Of a stretch of DNA of 25,345 bases, positions 14,549-21,881 are shown one piece after another. Position 1 is the first letter of the stretch. The number at the start of each line of letters is the position of its first letter. The position numbers and the translations under genes were made by a program. Location: the IMG/VR virus record IMGVR_UViG_3300019360_000037, positions 1 to 25,345 of that record. One strand, 5' to 3'. The notes under the pieces were generated by a model. The model was not told the DNA's origin. It saw only the letters and a program-made list of their open reading frames with translations, and did not search any database. The DNA is from a virus.

Positions 14549-15103
14549 TCACTTCACAAATGCCAACTCGAAATGCATTCCATCAGGGCGGTTTTTGAAA
14601 TTCCCACCCCAATAAAATCCGTGTTTGTGTGCTATCTCAACGAGTTCACGGACAGAACCTTTCTGCCCGACGAGCGGCGGAGTTTTTTTAAGGGGATTCC
14701 ACGCGGCGTTGATGTCAAACGCAGTTCCGAATGCGTGATTGCTCAACACTGAATTACTGCCCCGAATAAAACGCGGTACATAAGAACCTGCGTAAGTCAG
14801 CACACGATTCAACAATCCTGTACTTTCCCATTCAGCCCACATCGCCAGAAGTTGATTAACTCCAAGTTTGTGAAAACGAATCACACCGTTGTTATGCAAA
14901 CCTTCAATCCCAACCAATTGCGGCAATGTCACCTTGACAATGTTCTTTGCTTCCCAATCGCCCAAAATACGAATTGCTTCTTTGTTTCCAGCGACCGGAG
15001 CCGCAACATGGGAAAACTTGCCGAAAACATTTTGTCGTTCAGCTGTTGACATCAATGGCTTGAATGTTGGCAAAGGCGGGTAGCTGGCTGAATGTTTGTC
15101 CAT
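14549..15103 (-). CDS. M15-family peptidase endolysin
   Basis: 184 residues: a cell-wall L-Ala-D-Glu or D-Ala peptidase of the M15/VanY type that would release phage at lysis. Zinc ligands fit the family at H123 and D130 in SNHAFGTAFDIN and H177 in DGMHFE, with the usual acidic partner Glu 179 next to it. The N-terminal third (FGKFSHVAAPV, IRILGDWEAKNIVKVTLPQL) is the extended region seen in phage versions. There is no signal peptide, so release depends on a holin. The ATG has AGAGG 8 bases upstream. It is the first late gene after leader copy 3. Confidence 0.88.
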   Translation of the reverse strand: MDKHSASYPPLPTFKPLMSTAERQNVFGKFSHVAAPVAGNKEAIRILGDWEAKNIVKVTLPQLVGIEGLHNNGVIRFHKLGVNQLLAMWAEWESTGLLNRVLTYAGSYVPRFIRGSNSVLSNHAFGTAFDINAAWNPLKKTPPLVGQKGSVRELVEIAHKHGFYWGGNFKNRPDGMHFELAFVK

Positions 15104-15128
15104 CTTGAAAACCTCTACGCAAAAGAAA

Positions 15129-15162
15129 AAGCCCGTTGAACCTTTTCAGATTCAACGGGCTT
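15129..15162 (-). terminator. Terminator/attenuator hairpin of leader copy 3
   Basis: A perfect 12-bp stem AAGCCCGTTGAA/TTCAACGGGCTT (extendable by a wobble and one pair) is followed by TTTCTTTT on the minus strand. It would end transcription coming from the repressor operon. Because the promoter at 15220-15248 lies upstream of it, it also stands between that promoter and the endolysin. Confidence 0.8.
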
Positions 15163-15201
15163 CTTTACGAGCCTCTATCATTTACAAAGTCCGCTTAGGA
15201 C
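15129..15201 (-). ncRNA. Structured 5' leader, copy 3, before the endolysin gene
   Basis: On the minus strand there is a hairpin GTCC-TAAGC-GGAC (15201-15189), a 14-nt AU-rich linker, the block AGGCTCGTAAAGAAGCC (15174-15158) and a perfect terminator stem. It matches copies 1 and 2 in order and spacing. The first hairpin ends its loop with GC in all three copies. It lies downstream of a promoter very like that of copy 1. This suggests a shared signal controlling lysis/packaging, fibres and capsid modules. Confidence 0.65.
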
Positions 15202-15219
15202 GTTCTGTTGTGCGATGAC

Positions 15220-15248
15220 AATTTAGACGAACTGTGTTTTATGTGCAA
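15220..15248 (-). promoter_or_regulatory. Predicted late promoter for the lysis and packaging genes
   Basis: TTGCAC (15248-15243), a 17-bp spacer and TAAATT (15225-15220) read toward the endolysin. Hexamers, spacing and flanks are shared with the promoter at 3169-3197. The gap between the zinc-ribbon gene and endolysin (15104-15260) holds only this promoter and the leader. Confidence 0.6.
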
Positions 15249-15260
15249 GATAAATTCATT

Positions 15261-15584
15261 TCACCCAGACTTGAAAACTCTGATTAGTAACATTAGACCG
15301 CCAAATATGAAGCAACAGATACCGAATGCACGCAGTTGGTAATTACTACTATCCCACGCAAACCCCCAAGCTAAAACGAATAATCCAATCACAAAAATTA
15401 TTGTATAAATTGCTCCAGCTATTCCCAAGTCTTTAGAAAAAATGGTTTGTTTTTTTGTAATTTGAAAGTTGTATGAACCTTTATTTGATATTTCCGGCAT
15501 ATCAATTGGACAGCCACAGTGAATGCAACTTGCCGCTTTTGATGAAATGTCGCTTTCACAATCTGGACATTTAATTAAAGGCAT
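15261..15584 (-). CDS. Zinc-ribbon membrane protein of the repressor operon
   Basis: 107 residues from the ATG at 15584, with GAGGA 9 bases upstream. The N-terminus is a zinc ribbon (IKCPDC...SCIHCGCPID, Cys 6, 9, 20, 23). Two membrane helices follow at about 52-77 and 85-105. It begins 13 bases after the repressor stop and so should be expressed in the lysogen. Genes at that place often protect the lysogen (superinfection exclusion) or alter the host envelope; here that is inference only. Leader copy 3 terminates the transcript afterward. Confidence 0.7.
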   Translation of the reverse strand: MPLIKCPDCESDISSKAASCIHCGCPIDMPEISNKGSYNFQITKKQTIFSKDLGIAGAIYTIIFVIGLFVLAWGFAWDSSNYQLRAFGICCFIFGGLMLLIRVFKSG

Positions 15585-15597
15585 AATGGAGATTCCT

Positions 15598-16266
15598 CTA
15601 TTTTGCAAACCTAATTAGCCCGGCATATTCACCAAGACATTGAACTTCACTTATCCCTTTTTCAATTTCTATGTTGTCAAATTCTTCATTTTCAGGCTTC
15701 AGTGTGATTTTTTTGCCATGCTTAAACCACACCTTTAATGTGTACTCATCATCAATACGAACAACTACAACTTGACCGTTTATTGGTTCTGGGCATTCAT
15801 GCAAAACGATAATGTCTCCGTGTAGAATGCCAACTCCTTTCATTGATTCGCCTTGTACCTGCAAAGCAAAAGTTTGTTTTGTTAGAGAAATCATTTCACT
15901 GGGAACACTCAAAACTTGTTCGTTTTGAAATGGCTTTATAGGTCTTCCAGCTGATACCCAACCAAGCACATTTATTTCTCTACCTCCATCTTGAACCAAA
16001 TACTGTGTCAACTTCGAGTCACCAAAGTTATCTCGGAAAAATTTGACGAGCGAGACCAGAGTAGAAGTATCGGGTTTTTCTGTTGCCCCGCTTTCAATTT
16101 TGGAAAGAGCTGGTATTGAAAGCCCCACCTTTTCGGCTACTTCACGCTGGCTTAATTTAAGCGACTTTCGCGCCTTTTCAATCTTTGAACCCAAAGAATT
16201 TAGTGGCAGAGCCTCTCTTTTTCTCTTTCTTCCAACTCTTCCGATTTTGTTTTTTATATCTTGCAC
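15598..16266 (-). CDS. LexA/CI-type phage repressor (HTH plus S24 peptidase)
   Basis: About 222 residues. An XRE-type helix-turn-helix lies at about 20-70 (ARKSLKLSQREVAEKVGLS, IPALSKIESG). The S24 domain follows, with an Ala106-Gly107 cleavage site in WVSAGRP, nucleophile Ser141 in QGESM and general base Lys178 in TLKVW. This predicts RecA-stimulated self-cleavage, so SOS induction. It differs from the Mu c repressor, which lacks this domain. The start is uncertain. GTG 16266 would be almost leaderless from the predicted promoter; the TTG at 16308 is unlikely because it lies in the promoter -35 and next to an operator. It probably binds the two palindromes beside it. Confidence 0.85.
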   Translation of the reverse strand: MQDIKNKIGRVGRKRKREALPLNSLGSKIEKARKSLKLSQREVAEKVGLSIPALSKIESGATEKPDTSTLVSLVKFFRDNFGDSKLTQYLVQDGGREINVLGWVSAGRPIKPFQNEQVLSVPSEMISLTKQTFALQVQGESMKGVGILHGDIIVLHECPEPINGQVVVVRIDDEYTLKVWFKHGKKITLKPENEEFDNIEIEKGISEVQCLGEYAGLIRFAK

Positions 16267-16277
16267 AAAATAACTAC

Positions 16278-16296
16278 AATTTAACTGAGTTAAATT
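16278..16296. promoter_or_regulatory. Operator 1, 19-bp palindrome
   Basis: AATTTAACTGAGTTAAATT is a perfect inverted repeat around its central base. It covers the -10 region (16285-16280, GTTAAA) of the leftward repressor promoter, whose -35 is TTGGTC (16308-16303) with a 17-bp spacer. Binding here would give autoregulation. Confidence 0.85.
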
Positions 16297-16300
16297 TCCC

Positions 16301-16329
16301 TTGACCAATTTAACTCAGTTAAATTACAC
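16301..16329 (+). promoter_or_regulatory. Early rightward promoter with operator 2
   Basis: TTGACC (16301-16306), a 17-bp spacer and TTACAC (16324-16329) face the early genes. The palindrome AATTTAACTCAGTTAAATT (16307-16325) fills the spacer and differs from operator 1 only at its central base. The -35 elements of the two divergent promoters overlap, so one repressor layout can control both directions. Confidence 0.75.
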
Positions 16330-16364
16330 TCCGTTTGCTTCAAAAACTTGAAGGAAAATTTAAC

Positions 16365-16592
16365 ATGATTCTTAGCACAACAGAAATCAAAATCAGGCTT
16401 TTGAAGAAGGGAATTAAGCCTTCTGAATTAGCCAGACATTGGGACATACCACACGAGAATCTTTCCCGTGTAATTCATAGAACGCATGGTTTTGTTTTCC
16501 CTGAAATTCGAGAGCGTCTCGCACAATTTTTGGGTGTCCCAATCTCAGCAATCGGACGCGAATCAACGCGCTCAAGCAAACAAGAAGCCTAA
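16365..16592 (+). CDS. Small Ner/Cro-like DNA-binding protein
   Basis: 75 residues from an ATG with GAAGGA 9 bases upstream. A helix-turn-helix spans about residues 8-45 (IKIRLLKKGIKPSELARHWDIPHENLSRVIHRTHG), then PEIRERLAQFLGVPISAIG, a lambda-repressor-like fold ending in a basic tail. It is the first early gene, 40 bases past operator 2. That is the place of Ner in Mu, which turns down early and repressor transcription, and the same role is inferred here. Confidence 0.75.
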   Translation: MILSTTEIKIRLLKKGIKPSELARHWDIPHENLSRVIHRTHGFVFPEIRERLAQFLGVPISAIGRESTRSSKQEA

Positions 16593-16635
16593 CGAATCAA
16601 CCCAAAAAAAATCTATTTCAAAGTTAGGAGAGAAA

Positions 16636-17154
16636 ATGAAACAACATAAGCCCCAAGCAAAACATGATGAATATCCATTTAAGGATTCAATTCTTGCGCT
16701 TGTTCTTGATGCCGAGATAAAGCGCATTGCTAACGAGAAAGGATTATGCGTTGGCGATGTAATAACAAAACTTTCACAGAAAACAGGTGTGAGTGAACGA
16801 CAGATTTACAATTATCGTTCCGGCAAAACAGACCTACAAGCATCACACATTGCGATTTTTTGTAAACAGTTTGGTTCAAATGCACTTGCCTTTGCCTTGC
16901 TCAACGAATGTGAAACTAAAGTTGAAATACCCGAATCTTTTGACCTTATTTCTATCGCCAGCAAAACAGCAAGACGAACATTAAAACATCACGAGATGTA
17001 CCTCGACGCCTTCGACGACGGACAAATTGACGGCTTTGAGCTGTCCCAACTCGAACACTCTACGGCTTCAAGCATTCGTGATTTGCAGATGCTTCGTGAA
17101 ATCGCCGTTACCAGCTATGAGCAAACTCAAGTTCGTCAAGGAATCCGTCGTTGA
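16636..17154 (+). CDS. CII-like phage regulatory protein
   Basis: 172 residues from the ATG with AGGAG upstream. The region ILALVLDAEIKRIANEKGLCVGDVITKLSQKTGVSERQIYNYRSGKTDL (about 18-68) is a helix-turn-helix of the type found in phage regulatory CII proteins, followed by HIAIFCKQFGSNALAFALLNEC. The C-terminal half is helical (ARRTLKHHEMYLDAFDDGQIDGFELSQLEHSTASSIRDL). It precedes the transposase by 12 bases. I infer early regulation; the exact target is not visible. Confidence 0.65.
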   Translation: MKQHKPQAKHDEYPFKDSILALVLDAEIKRIANEKGLCVGDVITKLSQKTGVSERQIYNYRSGKTDLQASHIAIFCKQFGSNALAFALLNECETKVEIPESFDLISIASKTARRTLKHHEMYLDAFDDGQIDGFELSQLEHSTASSIRDLQMLREIAVTSYEQTQVRQGIRR

Positions 17155-17166
17155 GGTGAATCGCAA

Positions 17167-19326
17167 ATGTGGTTGTCATTTGAAGAGATTGAACAATTTG
17201 ACGTTACGGACAGATGGATTCGGAAACAAGTGAGTGATGGGATTTGGGAATCACGCGAGACAGGCGAACGCGGGCGAAACGGGAAACTAATTCGTGAAGT
17301 GAATCTCGAAAGCTTGCCGGAAGATTTGCAACTGCAATGGTCAAAGCGCAACGGTGTTGAAGACCAAGAAGACAGTTCTTTGACAACTGAATCGTCAACT
17401 TTAGAAGAACGCTTGATAACTGCCCTCAAGCGTTATGAGCCGAACGAGCGTGAAGCTTTTTTAGCTGAAGCTCGTCGGCTCTTGAATTTGGTAAGTCGCT
17501 ATCTTGCAGTCAATCCGAAACGACGAATGAATGATGTGACAGGCAAACATGAGTTTGTTCGTGAAGTTTTCAGGCTTTGTGAAGAAGCGATTTGCAAAGA
17601 CAAAATTGTCTTATCAATCGAGCCGCATAGGGCGCAATGCCCGTCACCATTTACGCTCGACGGTTGGGCGCGGAAATGTAGTAAAGAAGGGCTGTTGACC
17701 TTCCTTCGGTCATCAGAGAAACGAGCGACAAGCAAAAAGCGTGACCGACGCAAAGCCCAAATTTCCGCCGAAGCCGTCGAGTGGGTGAACAACATCTGGC
17801 GCAATTATCCAAGCCCACGCGCACTCTATAAAGCCACACAAAAGAAAGCACGACGCGAAGGATGGATTATCCCAAGCGAGAGTTGGTTTTATCGTTTGTG
17901 GTCAAGTTTGCCTAAGGTCGTGAAGACGCTAGTTTTTGAAGGAACGAAAGCTTACACATCGAAATTCGCGCCTTATGTTCCGCGCACATACGACGACCTT
18001 GAAGCATTACAAATTGTTTGCGGCGACCATTCGGTTCGTGATGTTACGGTAACTTTGCCCGACGGCTCACTTGTCAGACCGTGGCTCACGTTGTGGTTGG
18101 ATTTACGAACATATCTGATTTGGGGATGGCACGCGGGGCTTGTGCCTTCTTCAAACTCTGCGGGTCTTGCTTATGCACACGGGGTTCGCCATTGGGGGGC
18201 GCAACCTCTTTCAAGACCCGCAGAAGAATTCTTCTCTTACATCTACACCGACCAAGGGCGTGATTACAAATCGAAAACTTGGGACGGTAAAGTTCTCAAC
18301 TTCAAACAAGCTTTCAAAGTTCAAGGCGGGTTGGAAGTTCTCTTGACTCAGCGGCGGGTTGGTTTTGTCGAAGAGACAGGAATTAAACATCTTCTCGCAC
18401 GCGGCTACAACGCACGCGAAAAAGCTGTCGAGCGCGTTCACAAAGACATCAGCGATTGGGAACAAAACACATTTGAAATTGAGTTCTGCGGACGCGACGC
18501 AAAGAACAAACCGGAACGCTGGCAAGAAGCCTGGTATCAGCACGAAAAGTTTCGCAAAGGCAAAAGAAGCGAATCGCCGTTTATGACATTGAGCGATTAC
18601 CTCGACAACCTTTCCGGTTGGATTGCCGACTTCAATCACAGCGAACATTCACGAACGACATTGAGCAATAAGACAATCGTTCCGGTCGAAGAATACAAAC
18701 GCCTATACACAACGCGCTACACAATCAGCGACGAGGCGTTGTCATTGCTCTTGATGAAAACCGACGTGCGAACGATAGACAAGGATGGAATCAGAATGTT
18801 CCAGCCACATTGGAATTATCTGCACGAATCAATGTCACCGTTCAAAGGGCAACAGGTCGAAGTCAGGTATGACGACAACGATTATTCCCGTGTGTGGGTT
18901 ATTTTACCTTCAACACAAAACGAACCGTCGCGCATTGTTGAAGCTTCTCTTCTTCACCGTTCATCAGTTCTCAATCCCAACAAACACACCGTCGAAACAA
19001 TCAAAAAATTTGCCGCGCATGAAAAGAAGGTCATTCGTGATTTTAACTTCATCACTCAATCGGTAATTCGCGGCGAATCAGTTGAAGACCGCGTTGCACA
19101 GCTCATCCAGCCCGAACAAGAGCAAGAAGAAATCGCATTGCCATTAGCGGCAGTCGCGGGCGAACGACCAGGAGCAAATGTTCACGTTATGACGCGAATG
19201 GATAAGCCCAAACTTAGAGCTGTTCGTCGCACGGTTACGGCTGATGAAGTTTCGCGCATTGAAGTTGACGATTCAATTTTTTCTACACCGAGCAAGGGGC
19301 AAGTAAAACAGTTTGATTTTGATTAA
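17167..19326 (+). CDS. Mu-type DDE transposase A
   Basis: 719 residues: it joins phage ends to target DNA for integration and replicative transposition. An N-terminal Mu-type winged helix ([32 protein letters not shown]) leads to DNA-binding helices. The RNase H-like core has D287 ([10 protein letters not shown]), D362 (YTDQGRD) and E422 (KAVERVHKD); MuA has D269, D336, E392, so spacing is close. A beta-barrel domain and a basic C-terminal end follow. Length compares with 663 for MuA. The start is ATG after GAGGTGAATC; it lies 12 bases after the regulator gene. Confidence 0.95.
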   Translation: MWLSFEEIEQFDVTDRWIRKQVSDGIWESRETGERGRNGKLIREVNLESLPEDLQLQWSKRNGVEDQEDSSLTTESSTLEERLITALKRYEPNEREAFLAEARRLLNLVSRYLAVNPKRRMNDVTGKHEFVREVFRLCEEAICKDKIVLSIEPHRAQCPSPFTLDGWARKCSKEGLLTFLRSSEKRATSKKRDRRKAQISAEAVEWVNNIWRNYPSPRALYKATQKKARREGWIIPSESWFYRLWSSLPKVVKTLVFEGTKAYTSKFAPYVPRTYDDLEALQIVCGDHSVRDVTVTLPDGSLVRPWLTLWLDLRTYLIWGWHAGLVPSSNSAGLAYAHGVRHWGAQPLSRPAEEFFSYIYTDQGRDYKSKTWDGKVLNFKQAFKVQGGLEVLLTQRRVGFVEETGIKHLLARGYNAREKAVERVHKDISDWEQNTFEIEFCGRDAKNKPERWQEAWYQHEKFRKGKRSESPFMTLSDYLDNLSGWIADFNHSEHSRTTLSNKTIVPVEEYKRLYTTRYTISDEALSLLLMKTDVRTIDKDGIRMFQPHWNYLHESMSPFKGQQVEVRYDDNDYSRVWVILPSTQNEPSRIVEASLLHRSSVLNPNKHTVETIKKFAAHEKKVIRDFNFITQSVIRGESVEDRVAQLIQPEQEQEEIALPLAAVAGERPGANVHVMTRMDKPKLRAVRRTVTADEVSRIEVDDSIFSTPSKGQVKQFDFD

Positions 19327-19348
19327 GAAAGGAGAAAGAAGAAAGGAC

Positions 19349-19840
19349 ATGACATACGCACAGATAAAAGAAATGGACGATATGAACTTAAACGAAACGT
19401 CTGAGCCAAAGACAGAGCCAAAGAAACAAACACCTGTCGAGCGTTTGGTTTCATCAGCTTATGACGCGCTTGCAATTCAAGGTCTTTGCAGAGCGATTGC
19501 CGACCCTATGGCTTTCACAGAAGAGCGGCGCAAATACATGAGTCGGATTGAAAACATTCAAGACGACATTCGTAACGCCATCCGCGAAGTCGAGCGCGAT
19601 AAAAATAATGTGAAAAATGACGTGATTATTGAGGGCTACGAAATGATGAGCAGTCCGATGATAACCATTACACAAGACCATTGGCGTTTTTTGTTTCTCG
19701 AATTAGTGGACAGGGTTAAAGGGCAGATTCCAAACCACGAAGTCAAAATTCTTTTGTACTTCGCGGAATTAGCGGCACCGCACGTTGAACGCGTACAGAT
19801 TGAAGCTTTAGGAAACTATGACGAAAGAAGAACTAGCTAA
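19349..19840 (+). CDS. Hypothetical early protein
   Basis: 163 residues from the ATG after GAAAGGAC; an upstream in-frame start would overlap the transposase. The first 35 residues are charged and probably disordered. The core is helical (VERLVSSAYDALAIQGLCRAIADPMAFTEERRKYMSRIENIQDDIRNAI...), followed by MITITQDHWRFLFLELVDRVKGQIPNHEVKILLYFAELAAPHVERV. No family recognised. Its place between A and B suggests a replication or regulatory accessory gene. Confidence 0.65.
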   Translation: MTYAQIKEMDDMNLNETSEPKTEPKKQTPVERLVSSAYDALAIQGLCRAIADPMAFTEERRKYMSRIENIQDDIRNAIREVERDKNNVKNDVIIEGYEMMSSPMITITQDHWRFLFLELVDRVKGQIPNHEVKILLYFAELAAPHVERVQIEALGNYDERRTS

Positions 19841-20099
19841 TGAGTTGGAGACGCTTGCAGACCGCGCACAAAGCGAAGGGTTTGTTCACGAAGCGCGTGT
19901 ACTGAGGCTTTTTATGGGAGCATCTCTGATTGGTCTTAGCGGTGGATTGATAGAGTTTTTGCAACCCTTTTCAAAATCGGTTCACAACGTCTGGAAGATT
20001 TTGGTTGAAGACCAAACAACAGAAAAAGACGAAGTTCTCGCCGCTGAATTTTTGATTGAAAAACAAGATACAAAACGCGGAATGGACACCGATGCGTGA
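19818..20099 (+). CDS. Small hypothetical early protein with hydrophobic segment
   Basis: 93 residues from an ATG overlapping the previous gene by 23 bases. The N-terminus is helical and charged (MTKEELANELETLADRAQSEGFVHEARVLRLF). A hydrophobic stretch at about 32-50 (FMGASLIGLSGGLIEFLQPF) could be a membrane helix, followed by a polar tail. Function unknown. Confidence 0.6.
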   Translation: MTKEELANELETLADRAQSEGFVHEARVLRLFMGASLIGLSGGLIEFLQPFSKSVHNVWKILVEDQTTEKDEVLAAEFLIEKQDTKRGMDTDA

Positions 20100-20273
20100 T
20101 TTGCCGCAAGCAAAATTCCAGAGCGGCTTTCAGATTTCACGGTGTGCTTCATCGCTTTTGCATTGAGTGCTGGAAACAAAAACGAATCAGAGTCAGACAC
20201 TGGGTCAGTCGTTACGCACACGAAAGTTATATCCGACGATGGGCAAACGGCATTGTCATTAAAGCGATTTTAA
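20092..20273 (+). pseudogene. Possible small early gene split by a -1 shift
   Basis: An ATG at 20092, overlapping the previous stop, starts MRDLPQAK and in that frame ends after 24 codons (20166). One base back at the AAAA near 20113 the frame stays open to TAA at 20273. It then reads IPERLSDFTVCFIAFALSAGNKNESESDTGSVV..., with ordinary codon use. The joined product would be about 60 residues. It could be an indel or frameshifting; it may also not be a gene. The stretch 20100-20299 holds no better candidate. Confidence 0.3.
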
Positions 20274-20299
20274 GAACAACAAGAAAGGGGGTGAGAGAC

Positions 20300-20503
20300 G
20301 TGGCACAGGCAGAAGAACGAGCGACCAAGATATTGAAACTGCCGGACAGAATTGCGGCAATCATCGGCAAGACGTTCGCTGTCAGAGGGGACGATTACCA
20401 ACTCGAAGACGACATCGCGCTGATGAAGATACGCGAAGAGCTTGAACAGATTGACCAAGACATCATCAAGCGAAACAAAAACAAAAGGCTCTCTCGGGGC
20501 TAA
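20300..20503 (+). CDS. Small hypothetical early protein upstream of MuB
   Basis: 67 residues. The GTG at 20300 has a strong GGGGG-type purine tract just upstream, which is why I prefer it to a longer reading from the GTG at 20096. That longer reading adds a Trp/Arg-rich stretch of poor coding quality. The sequence (AEERATKILKLPDRIAAIIGKTFAVRGDDYQLEDDIALMKIREELEQIDQDIIKR) is helical and charged with a basic end. The stop codon lies in the loop of a hairpin (20487-20513). Function unknown. Confidence 0.55.
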   Translation: MAQAEERATKILKLPDRIAAIIGKTFAVRGDDYQLEDDIALMKIREELEQIDQDIIKRNKNKRLSRG

Positions 20504-20513
20504 CGAAAGAGCC
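20487..20513 (+). other. Hairpin spanning a stop codon
   Basis: GGCTCTCTCG and CGAAAGAGCC form a 10-bp stem with one mismatch and a GGGCTAA loop containing the stop TAA. It lies just before the long-loop terminator-like structure, making a double hairpin ahead of MuB. Confidence 0.55.
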
Positions 20514-20519
20514 GGAATC

Positions 20520-20579
20520 AGCCGGACTGACCGCAAAGTCAACCAACGTGTTTCAACTGCTTTATAGGGCAGTCCGGCT
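20520..20579 (+). terminator. Long-loop terminator-like hairpin before MuB
   Basis: A perfect 10-bp stem, AGCCGGACTG (20520-20529) with CAGTCCGGCT (20570-20579), encloses a 40-nt loop and is followed by TTTTC. It lies 31 bases before the MuB ATG, so it could attenuate B expression. The loop is much longer than in ordinary terminators. Confidence 0.5.
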
Positions 20580-20610
20580 TTTCAATTGCAAACTTGAGAG
20601 GAAAATTGAA

Positions 20611-21633
20611 ATGGGTAACGAAAAAACTGAAAAACCAAAATTGCGAGTCGTGGGTGGCAAGCCAAGCTACGACGAAGAACTGAGATTGTGGCTCGAAAAA
20701 CACAAAGACGAAAACCAGCATTTGAGTTTAACGATACTGGCTCGTTCCGACCACATCGGCGGAAGCAGAACACAGATTCAACAGTATCTCGAAGGAACTT
20801 ATTTCTTGCCGAAAGAACAAGGCGGAACAGGAGTCAAAGAATCAAAGCTTGAAGAGCGCATTCGTCGTTATCGGGAAAAAGTTGAAGGAACTGTCAGACA
20901 CGGATACGCGAACACATTTGTTGAAACGCGAAGCTGGCAACAGTTTCAACACGCTTGTCACACTGCAATTTCCGAGAATGTGATTGTTGTCGTTTACGCA
21001 AAACCCGGTGTTGGGAAATCAAGATGCTTGAGCGAATACAGCTTGAAAAAAACAACGACGATGCCAATTCAAATTATGTGTAGCGCAAACATTACGACAC
21101 GTTATTTTGTGCAGAAAGTCGCACGCGAACTTGGAATTGATGACCGCACACCAACGGCAAAACTTGAAGACCAAATCTCAGAGAAACTAAAACGCAATCC
21201 GCGACCGATTTTCGTTGACCAAACTAACTATCTAAATGAAAAGGCGTTGGGAACAATCTGTTATGTATGGGAAATCTCTCGTGTGCCAATCGTATTGATT
21301 GGCACAAAAGACCTTTTCGAGTTGTTCATCACATCGCGTTTGACTGAAGACGTTCGCGCTCAACTTTCGAGCCGCGTGGCAATGCACTATCCATTGAAAG
21401 AACTCTCACAAGCAGAAGTTAAAGCAATCATCAAACGCGCTCTTCAATCAAATGCAACCGATGACGTAATTGCACAGATTTACACAGTCACACAAGGCAT
21501 TCATCGCCACGTTGACATGATTGTTCCGCGTATCAACGAACTCGCTACGCGAAACCAAGAACAACTTGATGCCGGCGAAGTGACAATGCTGGACATCGTT
21601 GAAACGGCAGGGCGTCGTTTGATGGTTGGATGA
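20611..21633 (+). CDS. MuB-like AAA+ ATPase, transposition target selector
   Basis: 340 residues: binds target DNA with ATP and stimulates transposase A. An N-terminal helical DNA-binding part (SLTILARSDHIGGSRTQIQQYLEGTYF) resembles the MuB N-domain. Walker A is KPGVGKS (Lys 136). Walker B is RPIFVDQTN with Asp 203 and Gln 204 where Glu is common. A sensor-type segment IVLIGTKDLF and arginine-rich LSSRVAMHYPL follow. The ATG has GAGAGGA 8-9 bases upstream. It is separated from A by four small genes, unlike Mu where B follows A directly. Confidence 0.9.
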   Translation: MGNEKTEKPKLRVVGGKPSYDEELRLWLEKHKDENQHLSLTILARSDHIGGSRTQIQQYLEGTYFLPKEQGGTGVKESKLEERIRRYREKVEGTVRHGYANTFVETRSWQQFQHACHTAISENVIVVVYAKPGVGKSRCLSEYSLKKTTTMPIQIMCSANITTRYFVQKVARELGIDDRTPTAKLEDQISEKLKRNPRPIFVDQTNYLNEKALGTICYVWEISRVPIVLIGTKDLFELFITSRLTEDVRAQLSSRVAMHYPLKELSQAEVKAIIKRALQSNATDDVIAQIYTVTQGIHRHVDMIVPRINELATRNQEQLDAGEVTMLDIVETAGRRLMVG

Positions 21634-21881
21634 TGAACATCTTCAACAGAATTCCGCGTTGGGCTATTCCCCGCACTACTTCGACCATGATTGTCTGTGG
21701 CGATTGTTGCGGGGATGGCTTGCTTCCTTTGAAAACGTATTTGACGGCTAACGGACGTTGTGCTGCGTGCGGAGGTCGAAACTATGAATTTGCATCGCGT
21801 ATCTGTGATGCACTGGCACGGCATTTAATCAAACAAGGAGAAAATGAAAATGACCGCAGAAGAAATCAGCAACAAACGTGA
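21630..21881 (+). CDS. Small zinc-ribbon protein
   Basis: 83 residues, start ATG overlapping the MuB stop. Two Cys pairs, VCGDC (C23, C26) and RCAACGG (C44, C47), form a probable zinc ribbon, followed by a helix and a Gln/Asn/Arg-rich tail that overlaps the next gene. The N-terminal basic patch (FNRIPRWAIPRT) could bind nucleic acid. Function unknown. Confidence 0.65.
   Translation: MMNIFNRIPRWAIPRTTSTMIVCGDCCGDGLLPLKTYLTANGRCAACGGRNYEFASRICDALARHLIKQGENENDRRRNQQQT

Noticed and set aside
14177-14752. A 191-residue plus-strand open frame
   Set aside because: Antisense to a coiled-coil gene and the zinc-binding part of the endolysin; low-complexity Ser/Cys product with no ribosome site.
16266-16308. 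TTG start for the repressor at 16308
   Set aside because: It lies in the -35 of the repressor promoter, so the codon would not be transcribed.
20096-20299. A GTG-started extension of the small gene before MuB
   Set aside because: The extra stretch is Arg/Trp-rich with atypical coding pattern, and a strong ribosome site sits just before GTG 20300.
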